Shown here in pieces: positions 18,435-28,097 of a DNA stretch of 64,000 bases. Position 1 is the first letter of the stretch, and every line of letters begins with the position of its first letter. The position numbers and the translations under genes were made by a program. The notes beneath the pieces are model-generated. The model was not told the DNA's origin, did no database searches, and worked only from the letters and a program-made list of their open reading frames with translations. Source of the stretch: Luteimonas sp. 9C (GTDB lineage Bacteria; Pseudomonadota; Gammaproteobacteria; Xanthomonadales; Xanthomonadaceae); assembly GCF_902506295.1 (NCBI RefSeq), contig NZ_LR733312.1, forward strand, positions 1,750,095 through 1,814,094, written 5' to 3'.

Positions 18435-20363
18435 ATGAAGAGCCTCCGGATTCCGTCGCCGCCCTGGATTGCCGCGCTGCTGGCGCTGGCCACATTCGTC
18501 GTCTTCTCGCCTGGCCTGGCCGGCGGTTTCCTCTTCGACGATTTCAGCAATCTGGTGCTGGAGGACGGCTGGAAGCTGCGCAGCTTCGCGCTGCAGGAAT
18601 GGCTGGCCGCGCTGCGCAGCGGCGTGGCCAGCCCCGCCGGCCGGCCGCTGGCGATCGCGAGTTTCGCGCTGAACCACGTGCTGACGGGCATGGACCCGTT
18701 CTGGCTCAAGGCCACCGGTCTCGCCCTGCATGCGTTCAACGGCGTGCTGGTCTACGCGCTGTCCCGCGCCCTGCTGCGCGCGGCGCCGCATGCGGCGCTC
18801 ACCGGCGCACTCGCCCCCGCGCTGCTGGCGGCGGCCTGGGCCCTGCATCCGCTGCAGGTCTCCAGCGCGCTGTACGTGGTGCAGCGCATGGAACTGGGCG
18901 CCGCCACGGGCACCCTGCTGGCCCTGCTGGCCTATGTCCGCCTGCGCCAGTCCCAGCTGCGCGGCGCACGCGCCTGGCCCTGGCTGCTGGCGATGGGCGC
19001 CGCCATCGTGTTCGGCCTCGGCTTCAAGGAGACCGCCGCGCTCGCGCCGGGCTTCGCCTTCCTGATCGAACTGACGGTCTTCCGCTTCCGCAATGCGCGC
19101 GGCGGCCGTGACCGGGGGTGGCTGTGGGCCTACGGCATTGGCGCCGCGCTGGCGATGGCCGCATACGTCCGCATCGTCCTCCCGCTGACCGCGCCCGACT
19201 CGCTCTACGCGATCCGCGAGTTCTCGCTCACGGAGCGACTGTGGACCCAGTTGCCGGTGCTGGCGATGTACCTGCGGCAATGCCTGCTGCCGCTGCCGGA
19301 CAGCCTGTGGTTCTACTACGACAACGTCGCGATCTCGCGCGGGCCGCTGCAGCCGGCGAGCACCGCCTGGGCGGGCGCGCTGTTGCTGGCAATGCTGGGG
19401 GTGGCGCTGGCCTGCTGGCGACGCTGGCCCCTGGTGACGCTGGGCATCGGCTGGTTCTTCATGGCCCATGCGCTGACCAGCAATGTCATCCCGCTGGAGC
19501 TGGCGTTCGAACATCGCAACTATCTGGCGCTGTTCGGGGTGCTGCTGGCCCTGGTGCAGCCACTGGCAGCCGTCGGAGCGAGGCTGCATGCCGACGCGCG
19601 CGCAGTGCTGGCCATGTTGCCTGTGATCGCGCTGGCGACGCTGTGCTGGATCCAGGCCGCGAGCTGGGGCGATCCGCTGCGGCTGGCGTGGACGCTCGAG
19701 AACCGCAACCCGACTTCGCAGCGCGCCAGCTACGATCTGGCCAAGGAACTCATGGCGCGCGCCGGTGAAGATCCCGCGTCCCCGGCCTGGGGCCTGGCCC
19801 ACGCACAGATGTCGCGCGCGGCCGCACTGCCCGGGCCGTCGTCACTGCCGCTCCAGGGCCTGCTGCTGATCGAGGGACGCGCCGGGCGCCCGAGCGCGCC
19901 CGCGACCTGGAAGGCGCTGCGCGAGCGGATCACCCGTCGCGCACTGGGACCGGAAGGACTGAGCGCGCTGTTCGCATTGTCCGAATGCCGCATCCAGATG
20001 CGTTGCCGGTTTGACGACGCGCAGCTTCTGCAGACGTTCCTCGCAGTGCTGCAGCGCAATCCCGACAGTCCCGCCGTACACACGCTGTACGCGAACTTCG
20101 CCTGGAACGTGCTCGACGACCGCCCGCTGGCAATCGCGATGCAGCGCGAGGCAGTCGCACTGGCGCCGGCCTATACCGGCTACCGCGTGGCGTTGGCAAA
20201 GTTCCTGCTTGCATCCGGGGACGCGGCGGCCGTGCAGGAGGGCCGCGCGGTGACCCTGGCGCTGGCGAGCGGACCCGAGGCCGGCCTGCTGCGTCAGGAA
20301 CTGGCGGAACTGGACGCGTTGTCCAGCGCCGCCGACACCCGGGACGGACATCCGCCCCCTTGA
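18435..20363 (+). CDS. Polytopic GT-C type glycosyltransferase, TMTC/TfpW-like, candidate pilin glycosyltransferase
   Basis: A 642-residue membrane protein. About eleven hydrophobic segments fill residues 10-410, and the C-terminal 200 residues look soluble and helical, with TPR-like spacing. The first external loop carries [10 protein letters not shown], the acidic pair that marks GT-C enzymes using lipid-linked sugars; [14 protein letters not shown] near residue 355 resembles the EHRNYL motif of TMTC-type O-mannosyltransferases. It lies between two pilin genes, so the pilins are the natural candidate acceptors, as for TfpW in some Pseudomonas. ATG 18435 has GGAACGAG upstream. The fold class is likely; donor and acceptor are inference. 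Confidence 0.65.
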   Translation: MKSLRIPSPPWIAALLALATFVVFSPGLAGGFLFDDFSNLVLEDGWKLRSFALQEWLAALRSGVASPAGRPLAIASFALNHVLTGMDPFWLKATGLALHAFNGVLVYALSRALLRAAPHAALTGALAPALLAAAWALHPLQVSSALYVVQRMELGAATGTLLALLAYVRLRQSQLRGARAWPWLLAMGAAIVFGLGFKETAALAPGFAFLIELTVFRFRNARGGRDRGWLWAYGIGAALAMAAYVRIVLPLTAPDSLYAIREFSLTERLWTQLPVLAMYLRQCLLPLPDSLWFYYDNVAISRGPLQPASTAWAGALLLAMLGVALACWRRWPLVTLGIGWFFMAHALTSNVIPLELAFEHRNYLALFGVLLALVQPLAAVGARLHADARAVLAMLPVIALATLCWIQAASWGDPLRLAWTLENRNPTSQRASYDLAKELMARAGEDPASPAWGLAHAQMSRAAALPGPSSLPLQGLLLIEGRAGRPSAPATWKALRERITRRALGPEGLSALFALSECRIQMRCRFDDAQLLQTFLAVLQRNPDSPAVHTLYANFAWNVLDDRPLAIAMQREAVALAPAYTGYRVALAKFLLASGDAAAVQEGRAVTLALASGPEAGLLRQELAELDALSSAADTRDGHPPP

Positions 20364-20379
20364 ACAAGGCAGCCCATCG

Positions 20380-20799
20380 ATGCGACGTACCCGGGGATTC
20401 ACGCTGATCGAACTGATGATCGTCGTCGCGATCATCGCCATCCTGGCCGCGATCGGGCTGACCGCCTACCAGGACTACGTGGCGCGCGCGCAGGTCGCCG
20501 AGGGCTTCTCGCTGTCCAGCGATGCGCGCACCGCCATCGCGATGCGTCACGCATACTCGGGTACGTTTCCAGCCGACAACGCGGCGGCCGGAATCGCGCA
20601 GCCGGGCTCGATCGCCGGGCCCTATGTGGAGTCGGTCACGATCGGGCCGGCCGGACAGATCGATGTGCGGCTGGGCAATCAGGCCAGCAACCGCATCGCC
20701 GGCCAGACCCTGGCCATGCAGGCCGTACTGGACGCCGGCAGCCTGCACTGGAACTGCAGCGGCGTGGACGCGCGCTACGTACCCTCGGCCTGCCGCTGA
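20380..20799 (+). CDS. Second type IV pilin
   Basis: A 139-residue prepilin. Leader MRRTRG, then [19 protein letters not shown] with Glu5, nearly identical to PilA over the first 35 mature residues and divergent after that. It ends in a two-cysteine loop ([15 protein letters not shown]) of the same form as PilA. It starts 16 bp after the glycosyltransferase gene, so it is probably co-transcribed with it and not with pilA. It may be an alternative or minor subunit; nothing in the sequence decides this. Its last 25 bp overlap the 3' end of the convergent flippase-like gene. Confidence 0.9.
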   Translation: MRRTRGFTLIELMIVVAIIAILAAIGLTAYQDYVARAQVAEGFSLSSDARTAIAMRHAYSGTFPADNAAAGIAQPGSIAGPYVESVTIGPAGQIDVRLGNQASNRIAGQTLAMQAVLDAGSLHWNCSGVDARYVPSACR

Positions 20800-21719
20800 G
20801 ACCGGGTGCTGCCCAGCAGCCGCGCGAATGACCAGGCCAGCGCACTGAAGCACAGGTCCGCCGCCACCGACAGCACACGCAACACGGCGGCAAGGACCAC
20901 CGCGTCCGACGCAGGCAGCCAGGGGGCGAGGCCCGCCACCAGCACGAACTCGCGCACGCCCAGCCCCGCCGGCGCAAACACGGCGAGGATGCCTGCCACA
21001 TTGGCCGCAGCCAGCAATCCGACGACGTACGTCATCGATGGGCCCGCCCCTTCCATGCCGGGCATCGAGCGCAGGCACACGAACAGACCGGCACCTGCGC
21101 ACACGTGCGCGAGCAGATACAGCAGCGGCACGCCCCATTCTCGGTGGGTGGGCGGCGTGCGCTGCAGCCCGCCGAGCGGTCGCGACACTCGCATCGCCGG
21201 CACGATCACGACAGCCAGCGCACAGGCTGTCAGCAGGCGCCACACCACCGCAGTGTCCCACGCGCGTGCGATCGACCCATCCAGCCCCAGTGCCGCCGCC
21301 GATACGCACACCGCCAGCGCCAGGCCGGCCAAGACGAAGGCGAGCTGTTCGTAGAGCACGGTGAATCCGAGCGCACGCGCCGTCACGCCATGGCGCGACA
21401 CCAGTCCCAGCTTGCCGGCGAAGAGTCCGACCTTGCCGGGAAGATAGCGCCCGAGCCAGGCCATGGCCTGCAGCGGCAGCCAGTCCTTCGCGGCCAAGCG
21501 CAGGCCGAGATGCGCACGCACCACTTCCGTCCAGGCGAAGCCGAGTATCCACGCCATCGCCACCCAGGCGATCGCGAAGGCATACGGCGCCGGCGTCGCA
21601 AGCCATTCGGCCCACGCCACCAACGCCACATCCAGATCACGCGCATACCAGACCATCGCGACGCACACGGCAACGACATAGAGCGCCTTGATCCAGCGGA
21701 CCAGTCGCCCGCGGCTCAT
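20775..21719 (-). CDS. Lysylphosphatidylglycerol synthase TM-like (UPF0104) membrane protein
   Basis: A 314-residue integral membrane protein with about eight hydrophobic segments. [20 protein letters not shown] and, near the C terminus, [19 protein letters not shown] are recognisable landmarks of the AglD/MprF transmembrane family. Only the membrane part is present, with no synthase domain, so a flippase or lipid-sugar transport role is more likely than aminoacyl transfer. Its start codon overlaps the stop of the upstream methyltransferase gene, and it is the last gene of a three-gene operon with a GT2 enzyme. Its 3' end overlaps the second pilin gene tail to tail. Confidence 0.75.
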   Translation of the reverse strand: MSRGRLVRWIKALYVVAVCVAMVWYARDLDVALVAWAEWLATPAPYAFAIAWVAMAWILGFAWTEVVRAHLGLRLAAKDWLPLQAMAWLGRYLPGKVGLFAGKLGLVSRHGVTARALGFTVLYEQLAFVLAGLALAVCVSAAALGLDGSIARAWDTAVVWRLLTACALAVVIVPAMRVSRPLGGLQRTPPTHREWGVPLLYLLAHVCAGAGLFVCLRSMPGMEGAGPSMTYVVGLLAAANVAGILAVFAPAGLGVREFVLVAGLAPWLPASDAVVLAAVLRVLSVAADLCFSALAWSFARLLGSTRSQRQAEGT

Positions 21720-22321
21720 CGTGGTGACAGCAGGAGGATCGTCCACGGCAACGGTGAGCGCACCGCCTCCACACGGAAGCGCGTGGCCGCCAGCCTGACC
21801 AGTCCACTGCGCGACCAGTGCTGCACGTGTCCCGGCGTATTGCCCCACTGCCCGAGATACTTGCCGCGGCACATGTTCATTGCGCGCCAGACCGGCTCGC
21901 GTGGCGTGGAAATGAGCACATGTCGACGCGCGACACGGGCCAACTCGTCGAGTGCGCGTTCGGGCGCGTCGAGATGCTCGAGGACTTCCATCATGACCAC
22001 GACGTCCGCCGACGCATCGCCCATGGCCAGCGCATATGCGGACTGCCGGAAGACGGGAACACCGGGATTGCGATCAGACGTGGCCGCCACCAGCGTGTCG
22101 CCGATGTCGGATGCGCAGATCGACACATCCGCGGGCAACCAGCGGCGCAGTCGCTCGGTTGAATATCCGGCACCGCAGCCGACCTCGACCAGGGTATCCC
22201 CGCCCCGTAACGCGGGCTCCAGAAGGCTGCGCACGCCCGAATAGAACCCGTCCACGAGACGCGCGCCGATTCCACCGCTCTCGTACTTGCCGGTGAACTG
22301 GGCGTCGGAATCGTGGGTCAT
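21716..22321 (-). CDS. Class I SAM-dependent methyltransferase
   Basis: A 201-residue Rossmann-fold methyltransferase (Methyltransf_11 type). Motif I is LVEVGCGAGYS, the acidic residue of motif II is in ICASDIG, and VVMMEVLEHL corresponds to motif IV. The substrate is unknown. It is co-translated with its neighbours through 4-base overlaps on both sides, and the partner genes (GT2 and flippase-like) suggest a lipid-linked glycan or other envelope substrate. The N terminus AQFTGKYES starts directly in the family-like region, so the ATG at 22321 is reasonable. Confidence 0.85.
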   Translation of the reverse strand: MTHDSDAQFTGKYESGGIGARLVDGFYSGVRSLLEPALRGGDTLVEVGCGAGYSTERLRRWLPADVSICASDIGDTLVAATSDRNPGVPVFRQSAYALAMGDASADVVVMMEVLEHLDAPERALDELARVARRHVLISTPREPVWRAMNMCRGKYLGQWGNTPGHVQHWSRSGLVRLAATRFRVEAVRSPLPWTILLLSPR

Positions 22322-23169
22322 GCGTCGCGCCGGTAGGTCAACGCGGTGACCTGTTCGGAGACCAAACCGATCAGGAACACAATGACGGCCGCGCTCAGCA
22401 GCAACGCACTCATGTTGGTGAAACGATGCTCGGTTGCGAACGTCCAGCCGTAGTAGCCCAGTCCGATCAGGAAGAATCCGACGCTGGCCGGCATGAAGAG
22501 TTTGAAGGGCGAATACAGCGTCGCGATCTTGAAGATGATCAGCAGGAACCGCACACCATCCCGCATCGGCCGTAGATGGCTTCTGCCAATGCGCTGCGCC
22601 ACTGGAATCGGCACGTAGGCGACCGGATAGGCGCTGCGGAAGAACGCCATGGTGCAGGTGGTGGGATAGGAGAACCCGTTCGGCAGCAGATGCAGGAACT
22701 CGCGGAACTTGTCCGCACGCACGGCTCGGAATCCGGACGTGAGATCGGCGATCCGATGCCCCGTCATCCAGCTGGCCAGGCGGTTGTAGAAGCCGTTGGC
22801 CAAGCTGCGGCCGCGGCTGGCCTGACCCGACGCGTCGCGCGCGCCTACCGCCATGTCGTATCCCGCGCGCAAACGCTCGAGAAGCGGCTCGATGTGCGCA
22901 GGGTCATGCTGGCCGTCGGCATCCATGAAGACGAGCACGTCGCCGGTCGCCGCGCGGGCGCCACGCTTGATCGCGGCGCCATTGCCCATCGAGTAGGGCG
23001 CGCCCACGACGCGTGCCCCGTGCGCGCGTGCGACTTCCGCGGTGTCGTCGCTCGAGCCGTCGTCCACCACGACGACTTCCGCGTCGGGCTGACACTGCAG
23101 CAGCAGCGGCAGGATCTTCCGAAGTCCTTCGGCCTCGTTCTTGGCCGGCATCACCACCGATATCCGCAT
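22318..23169 (-). CDS. GT2 glycosyltransferase, polyprenyl-phosphate sugar synthase-like
   Basis: A 283-residue DPM1/ArnC-like enzyme. The N-terminal GT-A domain has ISVVMPAKNEA, VVVDDGSSDDT and the metal-binding FMDADGQHD; the C terminus has two hydrophobic segments (about 215-245 and 250-275). Such proteins load a sugar onto undecaprenyl or dolichyl phosphate. This is the lipid-linked donor that a GT-C transferase such as the one at 18435-20363 would need. ATG 23169 (MRISVVMP) has the ribosome-binding sequence AAGGGGAG. It is the first gene of the minus-strand operon and divergent from pilB. Confidence 0.85.
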   Translation of the reverse strand: MRISVVMPAKNEAEGLRKILPLLLQCQPDAEVVVVDDGSSDDTAEVARAHGARVVGAPYSMGNGAAIKRGARAATGDVLVFMDADGQHDPAHIEPLLERLRAGYDMAVGARDASGQASRGRSLANGFYNRLASWMTGHRIADLTSGFRAVRADKFREFLHLLPNGFSYPTTCTMAFFRSAYPVAYVPIPVAQRIGRSHLRPMRDGVRFLLIIFKIATLYSPFKLFMPASVGFFLIGLGYYGWTFATEHRFTNMSALLLSAAVIVFLIGLVSEQVTALTYRRDA

Positions 23170-23288
23170 CGCGCTCCCCTTTCCCGGATGAGAGCGTAGC
23201 CTGCGCCCTGCCGCGCGCAAAGTGCGCGGAGGCGCGTCCGGGCGGTCTCCATGCAGTAAAGTGCGTCCAGCCACACTGGAAACCGCCT

Positions 23289-25013
23289 ATGAGCGCCGTC
23301 GCGACCCCGAATCTGGTCGGTATCACCGGCATCGCCCGCCGTCTTGTCCTCGACGGTGCGCTGGACGAAGCCGCCGCGCGCGATGCGCTGGAGAAAGCGA
23401 CCGCAGCGCGCAAGCAGATTTCGGCCTATCTGCGCGAACAGAAGCTGGTGACCGCGGCGCAGATGGCGGCTGCCAACTCGATCGAATTCGGCATGCCGGT
23501 CTTCGACCCGGCGGTCATGGATGCCCAGGCCAGCGCGGTCAAGCTGGTCAGCGAGGAGTTGCTGGGCAAGCACGGCGTGTTGCCGCTGTTCAAGCGCGGC
23601 AGCCGGCTGTTCGTGGGCACGGCGGACCCCACCAATACGCATGCACTCGACGAGATCAAGTTCCACACCAACCTCACGGTCGAACCGATCCTGGTCGACG
23701 AGGAGAGCATCCGCCGTACGCTGGAGGTCTGGCTGCAGTCCTCGGACAGCTTCGGCGACGCACTCGACGACGGGGACGGACTCGACGCGCTCGATGTCGG
23801 CACCGACGACGATCCGGGCAAGATGGAGAACGCGGTCGACGGCAAGGACGACACGCCGATCGTCAAGTTCGTCAACAAGGTGCTGGTGGATGCGATCAAG
23901 CGCGGCGCCTCCGACATCCACTTCGAGCCCTACGAGACCGATTACCGGGTGCGCCTGCGCATCGACGGCATCCTCAAGCAGGTCGCCAAGATGCCGGTCA
24001 AGCTCAACGGGCGCATCACTGCGCGCCTGAAGGTCATGGCGCAGCTCGACATCGCCGAGAAGCGCATCCCGCAGGACGGGCGCATCAAGCTCAACCTGTC
24101 CAAGACCAAGCAGATCGACTTCCGCGTCAGCACCCTGCCCACGTTGTTCGGCGAGAAGGTGGTGCTGCGTATCCTGGATGCCAGCGCGGCCAAGCTGGGC
24201 ATCGACAAGCTGGGCTACGAGCCGGAGCAGCAGAAACTCTTCCTCGAAGCCATTCACAAGCCCTACGGCATGGTGCTGGTGACCGGCCCGACCGGCTCGG
24301 GCAAGACGGTGTCGCTGTACACGGCGCTGGGCATTCTCAACGACGAGACCCGCAACATCTCGACCGCCGAGGATCCGGTGGAAATCCGCCTGCCCGGCGT
24401 CAACCAGGTGCAGCAGAACAACAAGCGCGGCATGACCTTCGCCGCCGCGTTGCGCTCGTTCCTGCGCCAGGACCCGGACATCATCATGGTCGGCGAAATC
24501 CGTGACCTTGAAACCGCGGAAATCGCGATCAAGGCCGCGCAGACCGGCCACATGGTGTTGTCCACCCTGCATACCAACGATGCGCCGCAGACCATCGCCC
24601 GCCTGATGAACATGGGCATTGCGCCCTACAACATCACCAGCTCGGTCACGCTGGTGATCGCGCAGCGACTCGCCCGCCGTCTGTGCTCACGTTGCAAGCG
24701 CAAGGTGGACCTGCCCGACCATGCGCTGCTGGCCGAGGGGTATACCGAAGACCAGGTGCGCGCGGGAATCGAGATCCACGAAGCAGTGGGCTGCGACGAG
24801 TGCACCAACGGCTACAAGGGTCGCGTGGGCGTGTACCAGGTGATGCCGATGAGCGAGCAGATCCAGGAAATCATCCTGCAGGGTGGCAACGCGATCCAGA
24901 TCGCCGAGGTCGCCGCACGCGCAGGCGTCAACGATCTGCGCAAGTCGGCGCTGGAGAAGGCGCGGCAGGGATTGACGAGCCTGGCGGAGATCAACCGGGT
25001 CACGAAGGATTGA
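23289..25013 (+). CDS. pilB: Type IV pilus extension ATPase PilB
   Basis: A 574-residue hexameric ATPase that powers pilus assembly at the inner membrane. The N-terminal GspE-N domain is followed by an acidic linker (DALDDGDGLDALDVGTDDD, about 158-180), then the ATPase core with Walker A GPTGSGKT at 333-340, the Asp box, Walker B IIMVGEIRD and the His box GHMVLSTLHTND. The C-terminal tetracysteine motif CSRC...CDEC binds zinc. ATG 23289 (MSAVATPNLVGITGIARR) matches relatives. It is divergent from the GT2 operon. Confidence 0.97.
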   Translation: MSAVATPNLVGITGIARRLVLDGALDEAAARDALEKATAARKQISAYLREQKLVTAAQMAAANSIEFGMPVFDPAVMDAQASAVKLVSEELLGKHGVLPLFKRGSRLFVGTADPTNTHALDEIKFHTNLTVEPILVDEESIRRTLEVWLQSSDSFGDALDDGDGLDALDVGTDDDPGKMENAVDGKDDTPIVKFVNKVLVDAIKRGASDIHFEPYETDYRVRLRIDGILKQVAKMPVKLNGRITARLKVMAQLDIAEKRIPQDGRIKLNLSKTKQIDFRVSTLPTLFGEKVVLRILDASAAKLGIDKLGYEPEQQKLFLEAIHKPYGMVLVTGPTGSGKTVSLYTALGILNDETRNISTAEDPVEIRLPGVNQVQQNNKRGMTFAAALRSFLRQDPDIIMVGEIRDLETAEIAIKAAQTGHMVLSTLHTNDAPQTIARLMNMGIAPYNITSSVTLVIAQRLARRLCSRCKRKVDLPDHALLAEGYTEDQVRAGIEIHEAVGCDECTNGYKGRVGVYQVMPMSEQIQEIILQGGNAIQIAEVAARAGVNDLRKSALEKARQGLTSLAEINRVTKD

Positions 25014-25237
25014 CCATGGGGAGTCGCGCACACGTGCGCGCAGTTCCATGGTCCGGTTCAAGCCGCCTGCGGGGGTAGACGCGCGTCCTGAGGTCGAGCC
25101 GGCCGCCCGGCGCTTCAGACCCGAGTACGGAACCCGGCAACCGGTCACGGCGCGATCTGCCACTTTGTACGCCAAGCCGCTACCATGCGGCCATCTGCCC
25201 GGCTGGGGAAAGCCGGTTCATCTGGGGGAACACCCGC

Positions 25238-26512
25238 ATGTCTGCCACCCGCACCGCCGCCCGCAAAACCGTCGGCAACAAGCCCGCGCTCCCCGTCCGC
25301 GAGGGCGTGACCCTGGAGACGTTCGTCTGGGAGGGCACCGACAAGCGCGGCGTCAAGATGAAGGGCGAGCAGCAGTCGAAGAACGTCAACATGCTGCGCG
25401 CCGAGTTGCGGCGACAGGGAATCCAGCCCGGCGTCATCAAAGCGAAGGGCAAGCCTCTGTTCGGTGGTGCTGGCAAGAAGATCACACCGAAGGACATCTC
25501 GGTCTTCAGTCGCCAGTTCGCGACCATGATCAAGTCCGGCGTGCCCGTGGTGCAGGCGCTGGAAATCGTGGGGAACGGCAACAAGAACCCACGCATGGCA
25601 AAGCTCTTGAATACGATGCGCCTGGACATCGAGGGCGGCTCGTCGATCAACGAGGCGCTGTCCAAGCACCCGGTCCAGTTCGATGAGCTCTACCAGAATC
25701 TTGTCCGCGCTGGCGAATCTGCAGGTGTCCTGGAGACGGTGCTCGACACCATCGCGACCTACAAAGAGAACACCGAAAAACTGAAGGGCAAGATCAAGAA
25801 GGCCCTGTTCTACCCGATCGCGGTGATCGCGGTTGCCATCATCGTCAGCGCGATTCTGCTGATCTTCGTGGTGCCGCAGTTCGAGTCGGTGTTCAAGGAT
25901 TTCGGCGCCGAGTTGCCCGCGTTTACCCAGATGATCGTGTCGGCCAGCCGTTTCATGGTGGCGTGGTGGTGGATCGTCCTGCTGGTTTTTGCGGGAAGCA
26001 TCGCAGGCTTCATGTTCGCGTATCGACGCTCTGTACCCATGCAGCACGGCATTGATCGTCTTCTGCTCAAGATTCCTGTGATCGGCCAGCTGCTGCACAA
26101 CGCGGCCATTGCAAGATTCGCGCGGACGCTGGCGACGACATTCAAAGCGGGCGTCCCACTGGTCGAAGCGCTGGATATCGTGTCGGGCGCGACGGGCAAC
26201 ACTGTCTACGAAAAAGCCGTGCTGCGGATGCGCGATGACGTGTCGGTGGGCTACCAAGTCAACATGGCGATGAAGCAGGTGAATCTGTTCCCGCACATGG
26301 TGGTGCAGATGACCGCGATCGGCGAAGAGGCCGGCGCACTCGACACGATGCTGTTCAAGGTGGCCGAGTTCTACGAGGAAGAGGTCAATAATGCGGTCGA
26401 TGCGCTGAGCAGTCTGCTCGAACCCATGATCATGGTGTTCATCGGCGGCCTCGTCGGCGGCATGGTCATCGGCATGTACCTGCCGATCTTCAAGTTGGCG
26501 TCGGTCGTCTGA
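25238..26512 (+). CDS. pilC: Type IV pilus inner-membrane platform PilC
   Basis: A 424-residue polytopic GspF-family protein that couples PilB to pilin insertion. It has two copies of the GspF domain (about 85-210 and 290-410), with hydrophobic segments around 190-215, 240-265 and 395-420. VFSRQFATMIKSGVPVVQAL and FARTLATTFKAGVPLVEAL are the two matching repeat motifs. It is preceded by a 224-bp gap after pilB in which I find no gene and followed by pilD after 26 bp. Confidence 0.97.
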   Translation: MSATRTAARKTVGNKPALPVREGVTLETFVWEGTDKRGVKMKGEQQSKNVNMLRAELRRQGIQPGVIKAKGKPLFGGAGKKITPKDISVFSRQFATMIKSGVPVVQALEIVGNGNKNPRMAKLLNTMRLDIEGGSSINEALSKHPVQFDELYQNLVRAGESAGVLETVLDTIATYKENTEKLKGKIKKALFYPIAVIAVAIIVSAILLIFVVPQFESVFKDFGAELPAFTQMIVSASRFMVAWWWIVLLVFAGSIAGFMFAYRRSVPMQHGIDRLLLKIPVIGQLLHNAAIARFARTLATTFKAGVPLVEALDIVSGATGNTVYEKAVLRMRDDVSVGYQVNMAMKQVNLFPHMVVQMTAIGEEAGALDTMLFKVAEFYEEEVNNAVDALSSLLEPMIMVFIGGLVGGMVIGMYLPIFKLASVV

Positions 26513-26538
26513 TGCGTTTTTCCGCAGTGATCCTGTAA

Positions 26539-27402
26539 ATGGCGTTTCTCGACCAGAACCCCGCCTTGGGCTTCCCGCTCGCCGCCGGCTTCGGCCTGCT
26601 GGTGGGCAGCTTCCTCAATGTCGTGATCCTTCGGCTGCCGCGGCGCATGGAGTGGCAGTGGAAACGCGATTCGCGCGAGATCCTCGGCGAGCCGGAGCTC
26701 TATGATCCGCCGCCGCCCGGCATCGTCGTCGAGCGGTCGCATTGCCCGCATTGCGGCCATCAGCTGTCGTGGTACGAGAACATCCCGGTCCTGAGCTGGC
26801 TGGCGCTGCGCGGCAAGTGCCGCAGCTGCAAGACGCCGATCTCGATGCAGTACCCGGCGGTCGAGCTGCTGACGATGCTGCTGTTCGTGGCCTGCGTGTG
26901 GCGTTTCGGCTTCGGTTGGCAGGGCTTCGGTGCGCTGGTGCTGACCGGGTTCCTGGTCGCGGCCTCGGGCATCGACCTGCGGACCCAGCTGCTGCCCGAC
27001 TCCCTGACCTTGCCGTTGATGTGGCTGGGCTTGATCGCGAGTCTCGACAATCTCTACATGCCCGCAAAACCTGCGCTGCTGGGCGCGGTGGTGGGCTATG
27101 CGAGCCTGTGGACGGTCTGGTGGCTGTTCAAGCAGGCCACCGGCAAGGAAGGCATGGGCCATGGCGACTTCAAGCTGCTCGCCGCACTCGGCGCGTGGTG
27201 TGGACTGAGCGGTCTGCTGCCGATCATCCTGCTCTCAGCCGTGGCCGGCGCGATCATCGGTTCGATCATGCTGGCCGTGCAGGGTCGTGACCGGTCCACG
27301 CCGATTCCGTTCGGGCCGTATCTCGCCATCGCCGGCTGGGTGACCTTCATGTTCGGCCACGATCTGGTCGAGCGTTACAAGCAGTTCGCCGGCCTCGGCT
27401 GA
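26539..27402 (+). CDS. pilD: Prepilin peptidase / N-methyltransferase PilD
   Basis: A 287-residue integral membrane aspartyl protease that cleaves prepilins after Gly and methylates the new N terminus. The tetracysteine zinc motif CPHC...CRSC (about 74-99) is complete, and the two catalytic [13 protein letters not shown] in GIDLRTQLLPD and GHGDFKLLAALG. About eight membrane segments. All pilins of the locus have the G/FTLIE site it recognises. It is followed 13 bp later by coaE, the conserved pilB-pilC-pilD-coaE order. Confidence 0.97.
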   Translation: MAFLDQNPALGFPLAAGFGLLVGSFLNVVILRLPRRMEWQWKRDSREILGEPELYDPPPPGIVVERSHCPHCGHQLSWYENIPVLSWLALRGKCRSCKTPISMQYPAVELLTMLLFVACVWRFGFGWQGFGALVLTGFLVAASGIDLRTQLLPDSLTLPLMWLGLIASLDNLYMPAKPALLGAVVGYASLWTVWWLFKQATGKEGMGHGDFKLLAALGAWCGLSGLLPIILLSAVAGAIIGSIMLAVQGRDRSTPIPFGPYLAIAGWVTFMFGHDLVERYKQFAGLG

Positions 27403-27415
27403 CCACTGCCTCGCA

Positions 27416-28030
27416 ATGAGCGCGTTGATCATCGGCCTGACCGGCGGCATCGCCTCGGGCAAGACCGCGGCCACGCAGGCATTCGAACGACGCGGCATCG
27501 TCGTCGCCGATGCGGACCTGGCGGCGCGCGATGCAGTCGCACCCGGCAGTGCGGGCCTCGCAGCGGTCGTCGAAGCGTTCGGCGCCGACGCTCTGACCGA
27601 CGACGGCAGCCTTGATCGGGCTGCGATGCGGCGGCGGATCTTCGAAGATCCCGAGGCGCGGCTGCGACTGGAAGCGATCATCCATCCCCGCGTGCGCGAG
27701 GCCCTGCGCGTCGCCTGCGAGGCGGCGCCCGGACCGTACGCGGTCGCGGCGATTCCATTGCTGACCGAAGGCGGCCGCGCGGCGTACCCGTGGCTGCACC
27801 GCGTGCTGGTGATCGACGTGCCGCGCGAACTTCAACTGGCGCGGCTGCTGGCGCGCGACGGGATCGATGCCGCGCTTGCCGAGCGGATGGTGGCGGCCCA
27901 GGCCACGCGCGCAGCGCGCCTGGCGATTGCGGACGACGTGATCTTCAACGATGGATCACTCGATGCGCTGGACGCCGCCGTCGGTGTTCTCGATGCGAAA
28001 TATCGGCAGATGGCAGGCGCGACCCGCTGA
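27416..28030 (+). CDS. coaE: Dephospho-CoA kinase
   Basis: A 204-residue P-loop kinase that phosphorylates dephospho-CoA, the last step of CoA synthesis. The Walker A motif GLTGGIASGKT is at residues 7-17, DADLAARDAV is the conserved acidic substrate loop, and the IIHPRVR and PLLTEGG segments are family landmarks. Probably transcribed with pilD. Confidence 0.96.
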   Translation: MSALIIGLTGGIASGKTAATQAFERRGIVVADADLAARDAVAPGSAGLAAVVEAFGADALTDDGSLDRAAMRRRIFEDPEARLRLEAIIHPRVREALRVACEAAPGPYAVAAIPLLTEGGRAAYPWLHRVLVIDVPRELQLARLLARDGIDAALAERMVAAQATRAARLAIADDVIFNDGSLDALDAAVGVLDAKYRQMAGATR

Positions 28031-28097
28031 GCTTCGCGTGTGGCGCGGCCACCGGGCGACCCGCGCCCTGCCTGCGCGACCACGACCCGACGCGCGC

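Noticed and set aside
20540-20560. Third copy of the GCGTCAC motif
   Set aside because: It lies within the coding sequence of the second pilin and has no inverted partner.
25014-25237. Possible tRNA or small RNA between pilB and pilC (GGTTCAAGCC resembles a T loop)
   Set aside because: No acceptor stem or anticodon arm can be folded around it.
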